A stretch of DNA of 64,000 nucleotides, taken from positions 24,427,012-24,491,011 of the forward strand of contig VZDJ01004378.1 of assembly GCA_008694505.1 (NCBI GenBank), in the 5' to 3' direction. This DNA comes from Cyanoderma ruficeps (lineage: Eukaryota; Chordata; Aves; Passeriformes; Timaliidae). Shown piece by piece: positions 25,004-38,156 of this stretch (its first letter is position 1; every line of letters begins with the position of its first letter). Both the position numbers and the translations under genes were made by a program. Under the pieces are notes generated by a model that worked only from the letters and a program-made list of their open reading frames with translations, was not told the DNA's origin and ran no database searches.

Positions 25004-26846
25004 CACACACTTTGAGGCATTGAATGCTTTGAGTTGCAACAATAGCTGGAGAACATGAAGAACAACAGGTAAAACAAACAAACCATGCAATCGCAAAAGT
25101 AATTTCTGACATCTGAAACACTGTAGTACTTTATTGCCATATTTGTCCTAACTCAAACGACAGCTGAGAATTCAAATCAGTTAGTAAGATACAATCAAAG
25201 AGAAAAATTTAATCTAGTAATCTTAGCAAAAAAAACCAACTAGCAATAGTCAGTTAGACCTCTGAATAGTGTAAAAAACATGAATGTTTCAGTTTGATGT
25301 GCAATGTTTGAATTTGAAATTTGCAAAATTGAAAAATTATTGAAAAAAATGAGCTATTAAGAAGCCATCATTTTCACAATGAAATATTGTAAAAGATTAC
25401 TCCATGTTATCCTTGTATTAGGCATGACTAATGGGAAGAAAATATTCCATATTTACCAAATAGGAGATAAAATGAACTAAATCAGAGCAGATAAAGAAAA
25501 CTTCAGTTTCAAAATTTGTGGGCCAGATGGGGCAGATTTTGAAGTGAAGATATGCAGGGAATAATACCTAATGTGCCAGAGGTTAGGGAACATATGGTGG
25601 CTGTGGTTTGATGATGGCTGATGGATGTGGTAGCACGTATTTTACCAGCCTGTGCAACTCCTATTAAAAATGCAGTAAGATTTGCTGCATGAGGTTTCCT
25701 CGTATTCCATCGACTGGCATGCTATTCCAGAGTACTTTCGCAGTACAATGCAAAATGTTTAGTAGTTTGGACAGTTTAAGTAATGCAATGTAAGTGTCTT
25801 TTGCTATGTATATGTGTGTGTGCACATTGCTTTGTAATGAGATGCTGGGTGTTCATCAGAGTTTTCATTTATTTTCTATGACAGGTTATGTGTCCCTTCC
25901 AGAAGCTTTAAGTCTGACCAACCTCTTAAGAAATTCATCATCAATCTGCCTTTTGTTTTTGTTCAGGCAGATGGACCTTTCCTAAAACCATATTAGAAAA
26001 ATAACATTCGTTATCCTGTAGCCTGTGTCACTGATCCAACTTCAGGATGATCAGCTTTGGTGGATGTACCCATGCTTGTTTAAAAGCTTGTCTGCATGCA
26101 GTTAAACACCATAGACATGGCATGCATGCACTTACATGGGCTTTATACAGTGATAAGCTCCACAATTTGAAAAACTTGTGATTTCATTTTACAGGGATTG
26201 CCAGGAGGAAAAAAGATATATGTCTTTTACCTCAGCTCTTTTCAGAATTATGGAAGAGATTAATTCGCTGTTCTCTAGTCCTCCCATAGAATAAATATTT
26301 CAGACCCTGATTTCAGCTGTCAGGACTAAAGGAAATGCTTTTATTTTGGGGATTACAAAGTTCTGCTGAGGGCTGCATGTTAAGTTCCCAATAGAAGTTG
26401 TCATATCTTCATCAGCTGAACCATTTTGCATCTGAGAAAATTTTGATGTCTCTAAGCCTTAAAAAGATTTCTGCTGCAATAGTAGCTGGAATTACAAATT
26501 TGCCTAATCTGGGGAAGAAGGAATTGGTGTTTGCTTAAGATGTTGAATTTTTAATTCTGTATATTTGAACGTGGTTGCAGATGTGTTTGTTCTCAGGTAT
26601 GGAAAGTAGTTTAACAGTCCTTTAAAAAACCATAGATCTCTTGCAAAAAACCAGTAAATTTGAGCTATGTCAGAGTTGTGCTTACATGCAGACAGGCAAC
26701 ATTCAAATTAACATTTCTCAGAGCTAGGACCACCCTGCCTCCTCCAACAGAAGCCAGTGACATATCACTTCATACATTTTTAGAGATTTATTAGTAAAAT
26801 AGCCTTCTGGAAATAAATTTTGAATTCTCTTCAAATTCTGCAGGGG
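23516..26846. other. noncoding DNA, microsatellite only
   Basis: A+T-rich unique-looking DNA. The only repeat I can name is the TG/TA/CA microsatellite at 24941-25010. No convincing exon. Confidence 0.6.
24941..25010. repeat. (TG)n-(TA)n-(CA)n palindromic microsatellite
   Basis: (GT)9 at 24941-24958 leads into alternating TA to 24997, then AAA and ATACACACAC at 25001-25010. The outer arms GTGTGTGTAT (24951-24960) and ATACACACAC (25001-25010) are exact reverse complements, and the TA core is self-complementary. Three overlapping minus-strand ORFs of 70-83 codons here only translate the repeat. Confidence 0.95.
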
Positions 26847-27386
26847 TGTACTGATTCATGTTGGGATAGAGATACTTTTCACTATGGCAGCCCTCATTTT
26901 GCTGTGGTGTGTGTTGGTGCTGGAAAGGTGCTGCTAACACACCAGTGTTTGGCTACAGCTGAGCAGTGCTGGCACAGCACCAAGACTGCCTCTCTGAGCT
27001 GTCCCCTCTCCAAAGGACAGTAGGCTGAGGCATGGGCAAGAGTTTGGGAAGAAGCACAGCCAAAACAGCCGATCCAACCTGAGCAAAGGGATATTCCATA
27101 CCATATGGCACCTGTTCAGCACTAAAAGCTGCATTTGTCTTTTGGAGTACTAAAGCTGTACTTGCCAGGAAGCGGCTGGTAATGACCAGCCTGTTGATGG
27201 GAAGCAGTAAATAAAATCACTTATTTATCTTTGCTTCCATGCATGACCTTTGTTGTTTCTTTATTAAACTGTTTTCATCTTGACCCACAAGTTCTTTTTT
27301 CATTTTATTTCCTCTCTGCCACGCTCCTGAGAAGGAGAGTGACAAAGCAGTTTGTTGGGCACTTGTTTGTCAGCCAAGGTACCACA
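26847..27386 (+). mobile_element. solo avian ERVL-like LTR, about 540 bp
   Basis: The element starts TGTACTGATTCATGTTGGGA (the family usually reads TGGCTGGGATAG here) and ends GCCAAGGTACCACA. Between lie family landmarks in order: GCTGAGCAGTGCTGGCACAG, AGTAGGCTGAGG, ACAGCCAAAACAGCCGATCC, AAAGGGATATTCCATACCAT, GGGAAGCAGTAAATAAAATC and TTATTAAACTGTTTTCATCT followed by TGACCCACAAGTT. A central segment of many copies is missing near 27140. AATAAA (about 27210) and ATTAAA (about 27262) lie where the poly(A) signal is expected. The flanks AGGGG and AGGGC differ by one base, consistent with a decayed 5-bp target duplication. No internal viral genes adjoin it. Confidence 0.85.
27208..27267 (+). promoter_or_regulatory. 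LTR polyadenylation signals
   Basis: AATAAA at about 27210 and ATTAAA at about 27262 lie in the R-proximal part of the LTR, followed by a T-rich stretch. This is the usual arrangement for transcript 3' ends in this LTR family. Present-day activity is unknown. Confidence 0.45.
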
Positions 27387-30300
27387 AGGGCTAAAGGAGG
27401 ATCTAATGTGTGCCAGCTGGAACAATCTCAACACAATCAGGATTTTAGAGAAAGGGAACTGAAAAGAGGAGGTTTTTCCTTTCTTTGTGTCTCCCCCTAA
27501 CCTGCCCCCCAAACTCTCCTTTTGGAAATCACAGAAAGCAGAACCTTATATTTTTCAAGTTACCTACTAGACAAAACTTTTTCCCAAAATACAACCCCTT
27601 CCTCTCCCACCTGCATAGCACAGCCCCAGTTCAAAACACATTTTCTCTTTTAGCACCTTGGTTAGAATGGATAAATGAACTTTTTCCTAGTCCTAGATTT
27701 TCCTGGGAGATCCTCTTTATCCACACCTCAGTCTTTGGGGTTCTTTAGGACTTCTACACAACTTGTGTGGTTTTAAGTCCTTTAAGTCATTGCCAAGAGG
27801 AAATGTACCTATGTCATATTTCTATACAAACTTAGGGTTTAAAAGCTGTTGCAAATTATTTATTTTATCTGGTTTTGTATTCCTATAACATTAATCAAGA
27901 AAGAAAATGGCAGTGATTCTTAAAGCATACTACAAGTCTTATGTAAAAATTGACCCTAGTAGTCATTCGAGGATAATTTTCACCCTGAGCAGTTCAGTCA
28001 GCAGCCCTTAAAGTGTAGAGTCCTCTTCTGTAAAACAAATTTATGCTAGATCAACGATTTGGTAGGAATTGGTATTTTTACCCACCTTCAAATTGTGTAA
28101 GCACATAATTTCTCTGTTAAAAGGCAGCTGGACCAATTAATTGAAATAAACCTTTTGCTCAGCTTTTCACCTTGCCATATTAATAATCTTTTAATCATAT
28201 GTTAGAGGCTCTCATTTTACTTGCATATTTCTATTTAGTTTCTCATATGTAAATTTAATATTCATCATATAGTCAGGATTGTGTTGTCATAAAAACAACT
28301 CTGAGGATGCTCTGGCATTCTCCTTCTCTTTGTGACCTTAGGTCTGTCAAGTTCTGCATTTTCAGAGTTACATTAGAGAGTTTACTAGTTTAGGTAAGAG
28401 CTGTGAATTATCATGTTCCATGAAACATCTAGCAGTGGACAAAACTTCCAAAATTCACCTTATATGTCAATCTACACAGCAAAGTGGAATATCACAGAGA
28501 TAGCAGGCTACTGCAAAGCAGTCTCATTCAGCCAGTGCTAGAGAGCTGTGTGTATCTCTACAAAATTACATCTAAAGAAACTAGTTTTGCTGGGAGATGA
28601 CTCATCACATAATAACAGAATAACTCATTAAAATGACTATATCTCTTTCTCTTAGTGACAATGTGTTTTTAGAGTTAACTTAGATATCCTATTGTAGTAG
28701 TTCTGTATCCCCTCTTGTAGTTCACAAACCATTTTTTTTTGCATACAAGTGTCATTTTCAATATCCTACATTTTGTAGAACCTGCAAAAGCACAAAAGCT
28801 AATGAGATTGTAAATGTAAATATTAACTCTTCTGATTCAGGAGTTAGGCTTCTTAAATCTTCATGTAAGTCTGTATCAAAGTACCTTGTGCAGTAAGGTA
28901 AGGATGATATATTGACTAAAAATGGCTCTGAATTATAAAATATAGACATCTGTGGAGTTAGACATATGGGAAAACTCTAATAGTTTTTAGTGTGTAGTAA
29001 TATTTTCATGAGGAGAAAAAGCCTGAAAACTTTTCTTGATATTCTTGTGATTGTCAGTTACTTCTTTGGAAATAGTACCATTAGTGCTACCAGTACTAAA
29101 ATACTTCTGAAAAGTAGAATGCTGAATTCACCTTGTCACTCTGAAGATATGGGAACCCTTGGCAACATGGACAGTATATCTAGGAAAAAGGAAAAAATGT
29201 GCAGCTATCATTATAAAAAGGCTATGAAAGAAAACACAATTTCTTCTACTTCATTGTAATCTGCATATAGAAAGTCAAAACATTGTATTAGTTTTGATTC
29301 TGATATGTCCTTTTCCCTTACCTCTGAATACTGCTTCAGCTTTACATTTTTAGAGGGCTTGTTCTAAAGGCTCTGAATTTTGTCATCAGCAGTGCTCTTT
29401 GAGTTCATCCTACTAACAAAGAAATGCTTTGATCCACAGAGATGTCCACAGGCTTTAGTCTTCTAGGCCATAAATTCAGTAAGTTCCAAGTCTACAAGTA
29501 GTCATAAATTAGATGCACATTTTAGTGTTTATATAGGGAAGCTATTGTGTTTAGAGAATGAGATTAAGCAGAGTGGTCACAGAAAACTGAATAATAAATC
29601 CCATGCTCCCAGTAAAGCCCTGGATCTCTAAGACATGAAAACAGTCATCTGCCCAAAGTGGGGCTGTAAGGAAGGTGAGAAATAATACTGCGTGGGGTTT
29701 TTTTTGTAAAATATCATGTATATAACAGTAAATTACCCAGTGAGCTACTCAGTAGATTCTCCCTCTAAGTTCACATTTTCATTTTTACACAGTACTCAAA
29801 ATTTCTATATGCAAAAATGTAATCCTAACTACTTTGTTGTAGACAGAAAGAATATGTCAATGCAGAGTTCAACTAATGGGACATATTTAACAAAGTCGAT
29901 CTGTATTTATATGCAAAGAAAACATTTTAAAAGATGAGACTGTCCTATAAAAGTGAGAATGCATTAAAAGTTTTAAACTTATAGTTTATATTGTCAGGAT
30001 TTGATTCTTAAGAATTTGATATGAAATAAGATTTACAGGACCCCTACTTTATTCAAAAGAAAGATAACGTATTGCAAATCTATTTATAAAACAGATTTCA
30101 GGAGCACAGAAGAACAGATGTCCCTAATTATTTAGTTACTGTTAGTTGTGGGCTTAGATATTCTGGCCAGAAAATTTTTATAATACAGCAGAAGTGGAAT
30201 TGCAGTACTGATAGACCAAGTTTAAATGATTGTTCCTAGTTTAGAACATAATCTCATTACCTGCTAGTCATGTAGAAAGTTTTTATACAAAAGCATAGAT

Positions 30301-30530
30301 GGGTTGATTTGGATGGTTGAACTTAATTATAACTACATTATTTGATTAATAAAAAGGAATAATTTTCAGAGAAATTATAAAAAGTTTAATGGTAAATAGC
30401 TGATATGCTGTTTAAGTATCTCCTACTCCTAGGAAGAGCAGTTTTATTGGGTTTTTTTCCTTGCCTAAAATTGTTCTTTTGTCAGGATATGATCATGTTC
30501 TGTCTGAGACAGAAGTGGATAAGGCATCAT
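27387..30530. other. noncoding DNA, nothing recognised
   Basis: A purine/pyrimidine-mixed patch just after the LTR (27400-27650) soon returns to A+T-rich unique DNA. No repeat family, RNA gene or convincing exon is visible. Confidence 0.6.
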
Positions 30531-31255
30531 GGAATCATAGACTATGTTGAGTTGGAAGGGACCCACAGGAATCTCCAAAGACCAACTCCTGTCCCTGCAC
30601 AGGACACCCCAAGAGCCACGCCATGTGCTTGAGAGCATTGCCCGAACCCTTCTGGAACTCTGTCAGGCGGGTGCTCTCCCCTGGGGAGCCTGTGCCAGTG
30701 TCCACCCTCTGAGGGAAGAACTTTTTCCTATTATTCAACCTAAGCCTCCCCTGACTCAGCTTCAGACAGTTCCAGTGGGTCCTGTCACTGATCACCACAC
30801 AGAAGAGGTCACTGCCTGCCCCTGCTCTTCCTGCCACGAGGATATTGAAGACTGCAGTGAGGTCTCCCCTCAGTCTCCCTCTTCTCGAGGCTGAACAGAC
30901 CAAGTGACCTCAGTGACTACTTGTATGACTTCCCCTCAAGGCCCTTCATCACGCTCATGTCCCTCCTTTGGAAACACTTTAATAGCTTAATATCTTTTTT
31001 ATATTGTGGCACCCAAAACTGCCCCCAGCAGTCGCGGTGAGGCTGCCCCAGTGCAGAGCAGGACAATCCCCTCCCTTGCCCAGCTGGTGATGCTGTGCCT
31101 GATGCATCCCAGGACACCCCAGGTTGGCCCTCCTGGCTGCCAGGGCACTGCTGGCGCATGTTCAACTTGCTGTCAAACATAACCCCCAGTTCCCTTTCCA
31201 CAACTCTGCTCTCCAGCCTCTATTTCTCCAGTCTGTTTGCTCATCCACAGTTGCC
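30531..31255 (-). mobile_element. CR1 LINE, long 3' end, antisense
   Basis: The + strand begins GGAATCATAGACTATGTTGA and GTTGGAAGGGACCCACAGGA, the reverse complement of the CR1 3' tail. It continues through the 3' UTR (CCTGCACAGGACACCCCAAG, CTCCCCTGGGGAGCCTGTGC, GAAGAACTTTTTCCTATTAT, GTCACTGATCACCACACAGA) into the C-terminal ORF2 zone (GAGGTCTCCCCTCAGTCTCC, CCCAGTGCAGAGCAGGACAA, TGTTCAACTTGCTGTCAAAC). Antisense translation shows family-like wording such as VPQYKKDIKLLKCFQRRD, but frames shift. The copy keeps its 3' terminus at 30531 and is 5'-truncated. The overlapping + strand ORFs are shadows. Confidence 0.9.
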
Positions 31256-34200
31256 ATATCCTAGGTACACAACCCAAACACAGGAAAACCAAATAATAAA
31301 TATGAACCACCACAAAAGATGAAATCTTAGGTTATTTCTACCATAAGTATTCTACATTTCTTAACGATTAGATAAAAAATAGCTGCTTATAGCAACTTAG
31401 AGGGTCTGACTGATTCCACAGTTAATTTGATCATGCTTCTGGCAACCTAACATGGTCAAGTGCAAACAGATGTTCCACAGCAGTAAGATGAAGTTCAAAA
31501 CTTGGACACATCAGTGTGGGTTCTGCCCAAGCTAATTAGCTGTGGTGAGAAAAAAACCCAGTATTTTATTAAAACCACATGTTTTCAATTCTTATATCAA
31601 GAATTTGAAAGAATAAACTGATTGTTATAAGCAGTCAACAAGGTATAATAAAGAGCTTTATGAGGATATGATCCATGACATTTCACTACCTGGAATGGCA
31701 AATGCTGTGGGTCATACCTGCAGCCACAGCTAAATACTTTTTCTGTAAATTGTACTTATCTATGTTTAGGTTCTGAGCCCTCACTTAAGAAAAAACCCTG
31801 TCTGGGGCAAAACATGAGGATGTTCCAACCAATCATTAGATCATAAATTATTCTGTAAATTGGTTGCTGTCATTTTTTTAATTTACTTTTGTTTTCTAGT
31901 AATTAGGAATAAAACATTTCCAAGTGCATATGAAAGAGATATTTTGATTGTGTTAACATAATTGTTTTCCCCTTTTGGTATATTTTAACTGTAAGTAACT
32001 AAGATATTTGATGTTGATGGGACCAATTGTATGCAGCTTTACTTTGGGGTATAAATCTTGATAGGGTTTGCCCCTTACTGTCTTAGATGATCAGGCTCAC
32101 AAATGACAGAAATAAAAGGCTAGAAGGAAACAGCTTTCTTTTAGTAATCTCTGTCCCCAACCCTTTAGCCATATTTGCTATTCCTTTCACTAGATATTAT
32201 AACGTATAATGTTCAGCTGCACACCATCTACCTGCTCAAATCCTGTCTCCAAACCTCTAGAACTAGACTAACAAAGTTATTACTGATTATTTTAATAGTA
32301 TATGGCTGATGAGCACTACTGAAAGAGCAGTACTGACTGTTTAAATACTGTATATATACAGAGAAAAATATTGGCAGTTGTGGGATATGGGGTTATAATT
32401 GTTAAAGTTGTTAAGTATGTTCACCAGAAGACCCTGTGTGAAGGCACAGCTGCAGGATGGATGCTTGGGGGCTGAGAGATAGCTATGTCTCATGGACAGA
32501 AGACTCAGCTGAGCCAGCCAATGGGTGCCCTTCTTTTAAGTTTTGGTTTTCTCTGGTTGAGATTAAAGGGATAAAAGGGGAGTGATTTCTACGATGAAGT
32601 GATCTCCTTCAGATGCATAAAGGACTCCATGTCTTTTTGTTCCCCATTCCTACAGGCAACTTCTGAAGGCAGTGCCCATAAAAAGAAGAGCAGAGATATG
32701 AGATCAGCGCTGACAAATGAGTGGTGATGTAGGCATAAATGTAAAGGAGAGTTTTAAAGAGGAATTTAATGAGAAACAAGAAATAGGTTTTGTAGTAGTT
32801 ATGGAGACTCCCAGATTGGCCTAACTGTGCTGAATGATGGTAAGAACTGATTTTATAAGAATAAAGGAGATTAAAAAAAAGAGGAAGGGTAAAGGCAGTG
32901 ACAGTCTTGATGGAAGATTTTATATAGTCATACAAGTAGCTACATCTCAGGAGAAAAGAGAGGGAGAAGGTGGAAGGATACAGAGTTGCAAAAAGAACCT
33001 AGAAACAGACTAAAGAAATTACCTTTGAATTAGCATTTTGCTTCTTTCCTTTTGATCAACACAAGCTGTTTGTCATAAAGAAATCATCATGAGATTATTA
33101 AAGAAGTTATTCTTAACCCAACTGTATCCTCCGAGTTGATGTCCCTGAGTTCCTTTCAAATTTTGCTAACATTCTTATTAAAATCTCTGGAAATACTCTG
33201 ACTGATACTCCTCAAAAAGAGGTGCCTCTAAGACAATATTAGCTTAATCACAGTTCCTCTAGACATCTTCTTAAGTAAACCGTCCTTTCACATGATTAAC
33301 CCTATAAAGGTAATGAATTTAAAAGGATAGTTTTAAAAGATTTTAAGTATATCCTCTTACTTTAGACAACATATACAAGAATACCCTGTCTCCCTTTTCC
33401 CACGAAAATACAGGAAAGATAAAATTCACCTTCAAGTCTCAATTTTCAAAACAATACTGAATCATGCACTAGTCAAACTACCCTGAAAACAGTATCTCAT
33501 ACATAGTATGAGGTTTCTTAATAGAAACTTCCACTTCTATCTCTAACCTTACATCCCAGATGCTTTGACAAGAGGTCCTTTGTAGCAGGATTCTTAATTT
33601 CCAAATCCCTTTTCATGTATGCAATTTATTTTGTATATCAAAAATTTTATTTTCTATATCAAATATTTTATTCTGTCATTGACTATTGGAAGCATGTTCT
33701 CAGATTCTAATTTCCCTTTTTCCATAACTTAATCAGTTAGCCTTCCTGTCTTCCTAACAAACTCTTCTGTTGTTGTTTGAAGATGTCAGTTCTTTTGGAG
33801 TTTGATTTTGTTCTTCGTAGACTTTTCAAGAAAATAGATTGCCATGTGAGGCAACTTCCTCAAACTGAACCATAATTCCTCACTATGACTTTTAAGACCA
33901 TTACATCTCTCTGATATAGTAAAAGTAAAATCATCCACCCAATAAAAATACCAAAACTCATAATAGCCTATCTCTCACTGGCTCACTTCCCAGACAGCAG
34001 CAAGATCTTACCGGCTGAAGCAATCTTTGCCTTTCCTCTAGAGATGTGCTCTGTGTGACTTGCGATAATCCATTGAATTTAGGCAGGTATTTCAAGGGCT
34101 GACACAGGGAAAAAGGAACTTGGATTTCCATTTGATTGATGTTTTCCAAACCCCACCTTCCCACAATCATTGAGGAAGGAAGAACAGTTATTTTTCTACT

Positions 34201-35689
34201 GAGGTGCATCCTGTAACTTACTTCCAGCTTTACTTTAGAAAAAAGAGCAGAAGAAAACTCAACATTACCCTACAATTTTTATTAAGGTTATGAGTGACTA
34301 ATTGCATAACTGCAGTAATGATGGGCATTGCTATTGAGAAACCCTTATAATATACAGCAGCTCATCTGAGCAATGGTTTGAACTCACAAATGCTAGCTCT
34401 TGATCACAGGAGCCAGTACTGCTGGTAGCTTTAAGTAATGAATCTCACATCTAATCAATTCACTTCTGTTTTTTGTATTAGGACTAACTAGCTTTATTCA
34501 CAAGAAAATTTACATTGAATTTTTTGATGCTAGAAAGTCCACTTTTATATCTGATCATCAAGGGTCAGGATTTACCCCCAAACTTAGTTTAGATTCTTCT
34601 AGATACTTGCAGTCTCTTCTGGCATCACTGAAGCTGCAGGCTGCAAAATAGCCTCAAAATATTTTTTATTCATTGTTTATTTGCTTCCTTCATTTTTTGA
34701 AAGAGGAATATTCCTGACACAACTGTTGTGGACCTACTGCAACAAGTGTATGCATATGAAAAGTACATGATCAAAGGCATTATATTATCAAATGTCACCA
34801 CAGGGATATTGCAAGAGATATCCATCACTCTGGTCCCCATAGTTATCATTGCTTAAGACATTTCAAAAGGACAAAAATCTAGCAACTAGGTGATTTACAT
34901 TTGGTAATAGAACCTGTTACATAAAAAGATAACAAAATGCTAGAAATCTCATTTATTAATTTTGTATTTCCATTATTTTCTTGTTGTTTTTTATTATATA
35001 CTTTCTACATTTCTATTTTGTCAAAAATAAATAAGTAGATAAAATTATATTCAAAGATACTTTCACAACATTTGAATATAATGAACTCTTTTAGATGCTA
35101 AATGTTCTAATGCCTGGTTCTTAAGTAATTACTATGATGAGACTCTGTGTTAATGAGACTCATTTGGTAGATTAATTAAAAAATATATTTCTTTGTTTTA
35201 TAATCCCCATTTAATCAGAGCTTGAATGTTGGCAGAAATGTAACCCTACAAAGTACTATGAAGACTGAATATGAAAATGTTGATAGTAATTTGGTTGAAG
35301 CCCTTGCGTAAATATCAGTTCACATCTTTTCTTGTATAGTGTTATGAAATTTTTAGCAGATATTTCACACACCCTTGAAGCAAAAAGGAAAACTCCCAAA
35401 AGAGCAGTTTAATGCAGACCTTCACTTAGTAATGTTAGTTGCCACAGAGTCCAAATTTAAATACTTTTTCCCCTGATACTTATATTTTCCCAGTGTTGCT
35501 TTGCAGCTGAAAACAATAGCTGGAATGCTTAAAAATATCACTTAATAAACAATTGGTCAATATTTGTTTTATGTAGACTGTGCCATTCCAACTTTTGGCT
35601 AAACTGAACAGAATGGAAGTGTGATTTTGTAGAATTCAGGATAAAAATAGACAAATCCAACCAAATTCCAGCACATCATCACACAATCA
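31256..35689. other. noncoding DNA, one promoter-like patch
   Basis: A+T-rich unique-looking sequence. The only item of note is a CCAAT/TATA-like pair at 32518-32578. No exon or repeat family is recognised. Confidence 0.55.
32518..32578 (+). promoter_or_regulatory. CCAAT box and TATA-like pair, possible LTR relic
   Basis: GCCAATGGG (CCAAT at 32518-32522) is followed 48 bp later by GATAAAAGG (32570-32578), a spacing typical of LTR and Pol II promoters. The surrounding 32440-32600 has LTR-like wording (GGGGGCTGAGAGATAGC, AGCTGAGCCAGCCAATGGG). No clear LTR ends are visible, so this is only a suggestion. Confidence 0.25.
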
Positions 35690-36893
35690 TAAAGGAGAAA
35701 TTATGCCTGACCAGTATGATAGATTTGTGTGATAAGATGGCTGGTTCAATAGGCAAAGGGAGTGCACTGAATGTTGCTTATCTCAAATTTAGCAAGGTTT
35801 TTAACACTGTCCATTAACAAGCTCATAGAAAGTTTTATAAAGTACAGGCCAGGGAAAATGGTTGGTTATGTGAGCTGAAAACTGACTGAACAGCTGAGAT
35901 CACAGAATTGGTATTAACAACTCAAAGCCCATGCAGAAGGGTCACTAGTGGTGTGCCTTAGGGATGAAAACTGGCACGTACTATGTTTAACACCTTCATT
36001 CATGACCTGGAGGATGAAAGACTGAACTGTCAGCAGATTTGCAGCTGGCATAAATCTGGGAGCAGTAGCTATTACACCAGTGGATCATGCTGCCATCCAG
36101 GTGGACATAGGCAGGCTGGAGAAATTGGTCAGCAGAGCGCCCATGAAGTTCAACAAGGGAAGTGAAAAGTCCTGCACCTTGGGTAGAAGGAGGAATAACC
36201 CCAGGCATCAATGCAAACTGGGGCCAATGGGCTAGAAGGCAGCTCTACAGAGAAGGCATTTGGTGTCCTCGTGGACAAAAAGCAAACCAAGAGCCAGCAG
36301 TACACCCTTGCAGAAATGAATGTCAAAGGTATCCTGGACTTCATTAGAATAAGTGTTGTCATCAGGTCAAGGGAGGTGATCCCTCTGTTCAGCACTGGTA
36401 AGGCCATGAATAGCTATGTCCAACACTGGGTTTTCCAGTACAAGAAATATATGGACTTACTAGAGTGAACTTGGTGCATCTTTCATGAAGATGAGTAAGG
36501 AATTGCAGCACCTGACAGCCCAGACTGCTGGGAGTGGTCAGCCTGGGGGAGAGAAGGTTCAGGGGGATCTTTTCCACATGTACAAACTTGGGAGGAGGGA
36601 ATGAAGAAAAGGCAGTCACTAACTTCTCTCAGTTGTGCCCTCTGAAAAGGGAAATTGGCACAGATGAAAATACATGAAATTCTATCCGAAGACAAGAAAA
36701 CACTTTTTTTTGTTACTGTGCAGGTGGTCAATCCCTGTATCCTGTGACGCAGAGAGGTTATAGAGCCTCCATCCTTGGAGGTACAGAAAACTAGAGGGGT
36801 CCTGGGAAACCTGCTTGGGCTGCCCCTGCTTGAACAGGGGGATTGTCTCAGAAGTCCTTTCCAACCTCAATCATTCTGTGATTCTCTGATTGT
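35690..36893 (+). mobile_element. CR1 LINE, 1.2-kb 3' part with inactivated reverse transcriptase
   Basis: The longest CR1 copy here, in sense orientation, runs from mid reverse transcriptase to the 3' tail. Landmarks are ATTATGCCTGACCAGTATGA, TATCTCAAATTTAGCAAGGT, GGTCACTAGTGGTGTGCCTT, CCATGAAGTTCAACAAGGGA, AGGAGGAATAACCCCAGGCA, GGTATCCTGGACTTCATTAG, CGAAGACAAGAAAACACTTT, TGTTACTGTGCAGGTGG, CTCCATCCTTGGAGGTACAG and the tail CATTCTGTGATTCTCTGATT. The frame around 36037-36170 reads RFAAGINLG where active elements have FADD, so the catalytic Asp pair is lost. Frameshifts split the rest into short ORFs. It is inactive. Confidence 0.93.
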
Positions 36894-38156
36894 GTATGTC
36901 AAACCATCTTACAGTTTGAGTTATTTTCAACATTGTTTCAAATTCTTTGAAAAATGTCTTCTAGCCTTATGACAGGCATGGGAGGAAGTTTAAAACAGGA
37001 TAAATGTGCTGGCAGCAACTTTAATTTTCTTGTTTATACTAACCAGTATTTTGTTGTTGTTTTCCTTTTCTCTATAATTTCCAGCTTGTGAAAAAACTAA
37101 AATTCAGCGTAATTAGAGTACAGAAATCCACTATGACTTCTTTTGATTCTGATATGCCTACAGAAATACTAGAAAAAGTGATTAAAATGCATCTATTAGG
37201 ACTAGATATTTGCAGTTTAAATGGCAAAGATATAGAAATCTTTAACTAAAGCTACTTATGGTTTCTTGTTTTTTATGGTTCCTTCTTGTTGGAAGGAGTT
37301 CTTCAATCTGTTCTAGAAATATCTTGAATATATAAAACATTGATGCAAACCATGTAAAAGCTTATTTTGTGGATGTATGGTGAATTCAAAGATAGAGTTG
37401 AAAAATGAAGGCTATTCGTATTTGTGTACGAATCTATATGATTCATAACAAAAACTAAGAAACTGAATGACACTTTTAATGTAATGCCTACAAATAATAA
37501 ATATTTAAGATTACATTTTGCAGCACAAAAAAGTTGCATCTAAGCTACTGATGAGAAGTTCATCTTTTAATTTAAAAGAACCACTGAGAAAGTTAAAATG
37601 TAACTTTTAGATGTTAAAAAATGAAAACAAGGTACTCAAGAATATATAATAGCAGTATTTGAAAGAATAGTTTATGGTTTAAGCAAACTACAAATACCTT
37701 CAAGACACCAAAAAGCTGATAGTTTGTTACTCGGGGAATCTTATAGCATAAACAAATAATACAAGTAGCAGCATTTTTTGTTTTATGTAAACAAAGAAAC
37801 TTGTCATTAATTATCAATTACTAAATCTTGCAAACAAACAGCAAGCCTACAGTAATGCCACTGTGAAATAATCAAAACAAGTTTCTGTCATAGACCAGAA
37901 AGATCTTTTATGCATTCCTTACATGCATTAAAGTGGCAACTTCTTCATAGGAGCAATAACGTGTGCACTACAAATCATTTTAATCTACTAATATCATTCT
38001 AAATTGTCTTTCTTGGTAAAATGCTGTGGAACAAAAGAATCTAGAAGAGATACAAAACCATTCAGAAGTGAAACACTATTTTTCATGCTTTAGTTAAGTT
38101 TATTTATGTAGTCAAAATGTCACAATATGAATCATTGGTTTATAAGACACCTACCT

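Noticed and set aside
24875..25140. Three minus-strand ORFs rich in Tyr-Ile and Thr-His
   Set aside because: They translate the TG/TA/CA microsatellite in three frames.
30544..30903. Overlapping ORFs of 116 (+) and 122 (-) codons
   Set aside because: Both lie inside the antisense CR1 3' end and translate noncoding LINE sequence.
35983..36972. Cluster of short overlapping ORFs on both strands
   Set aside because: All fall within the decayed sense CR1 copy; the original frame is broken.
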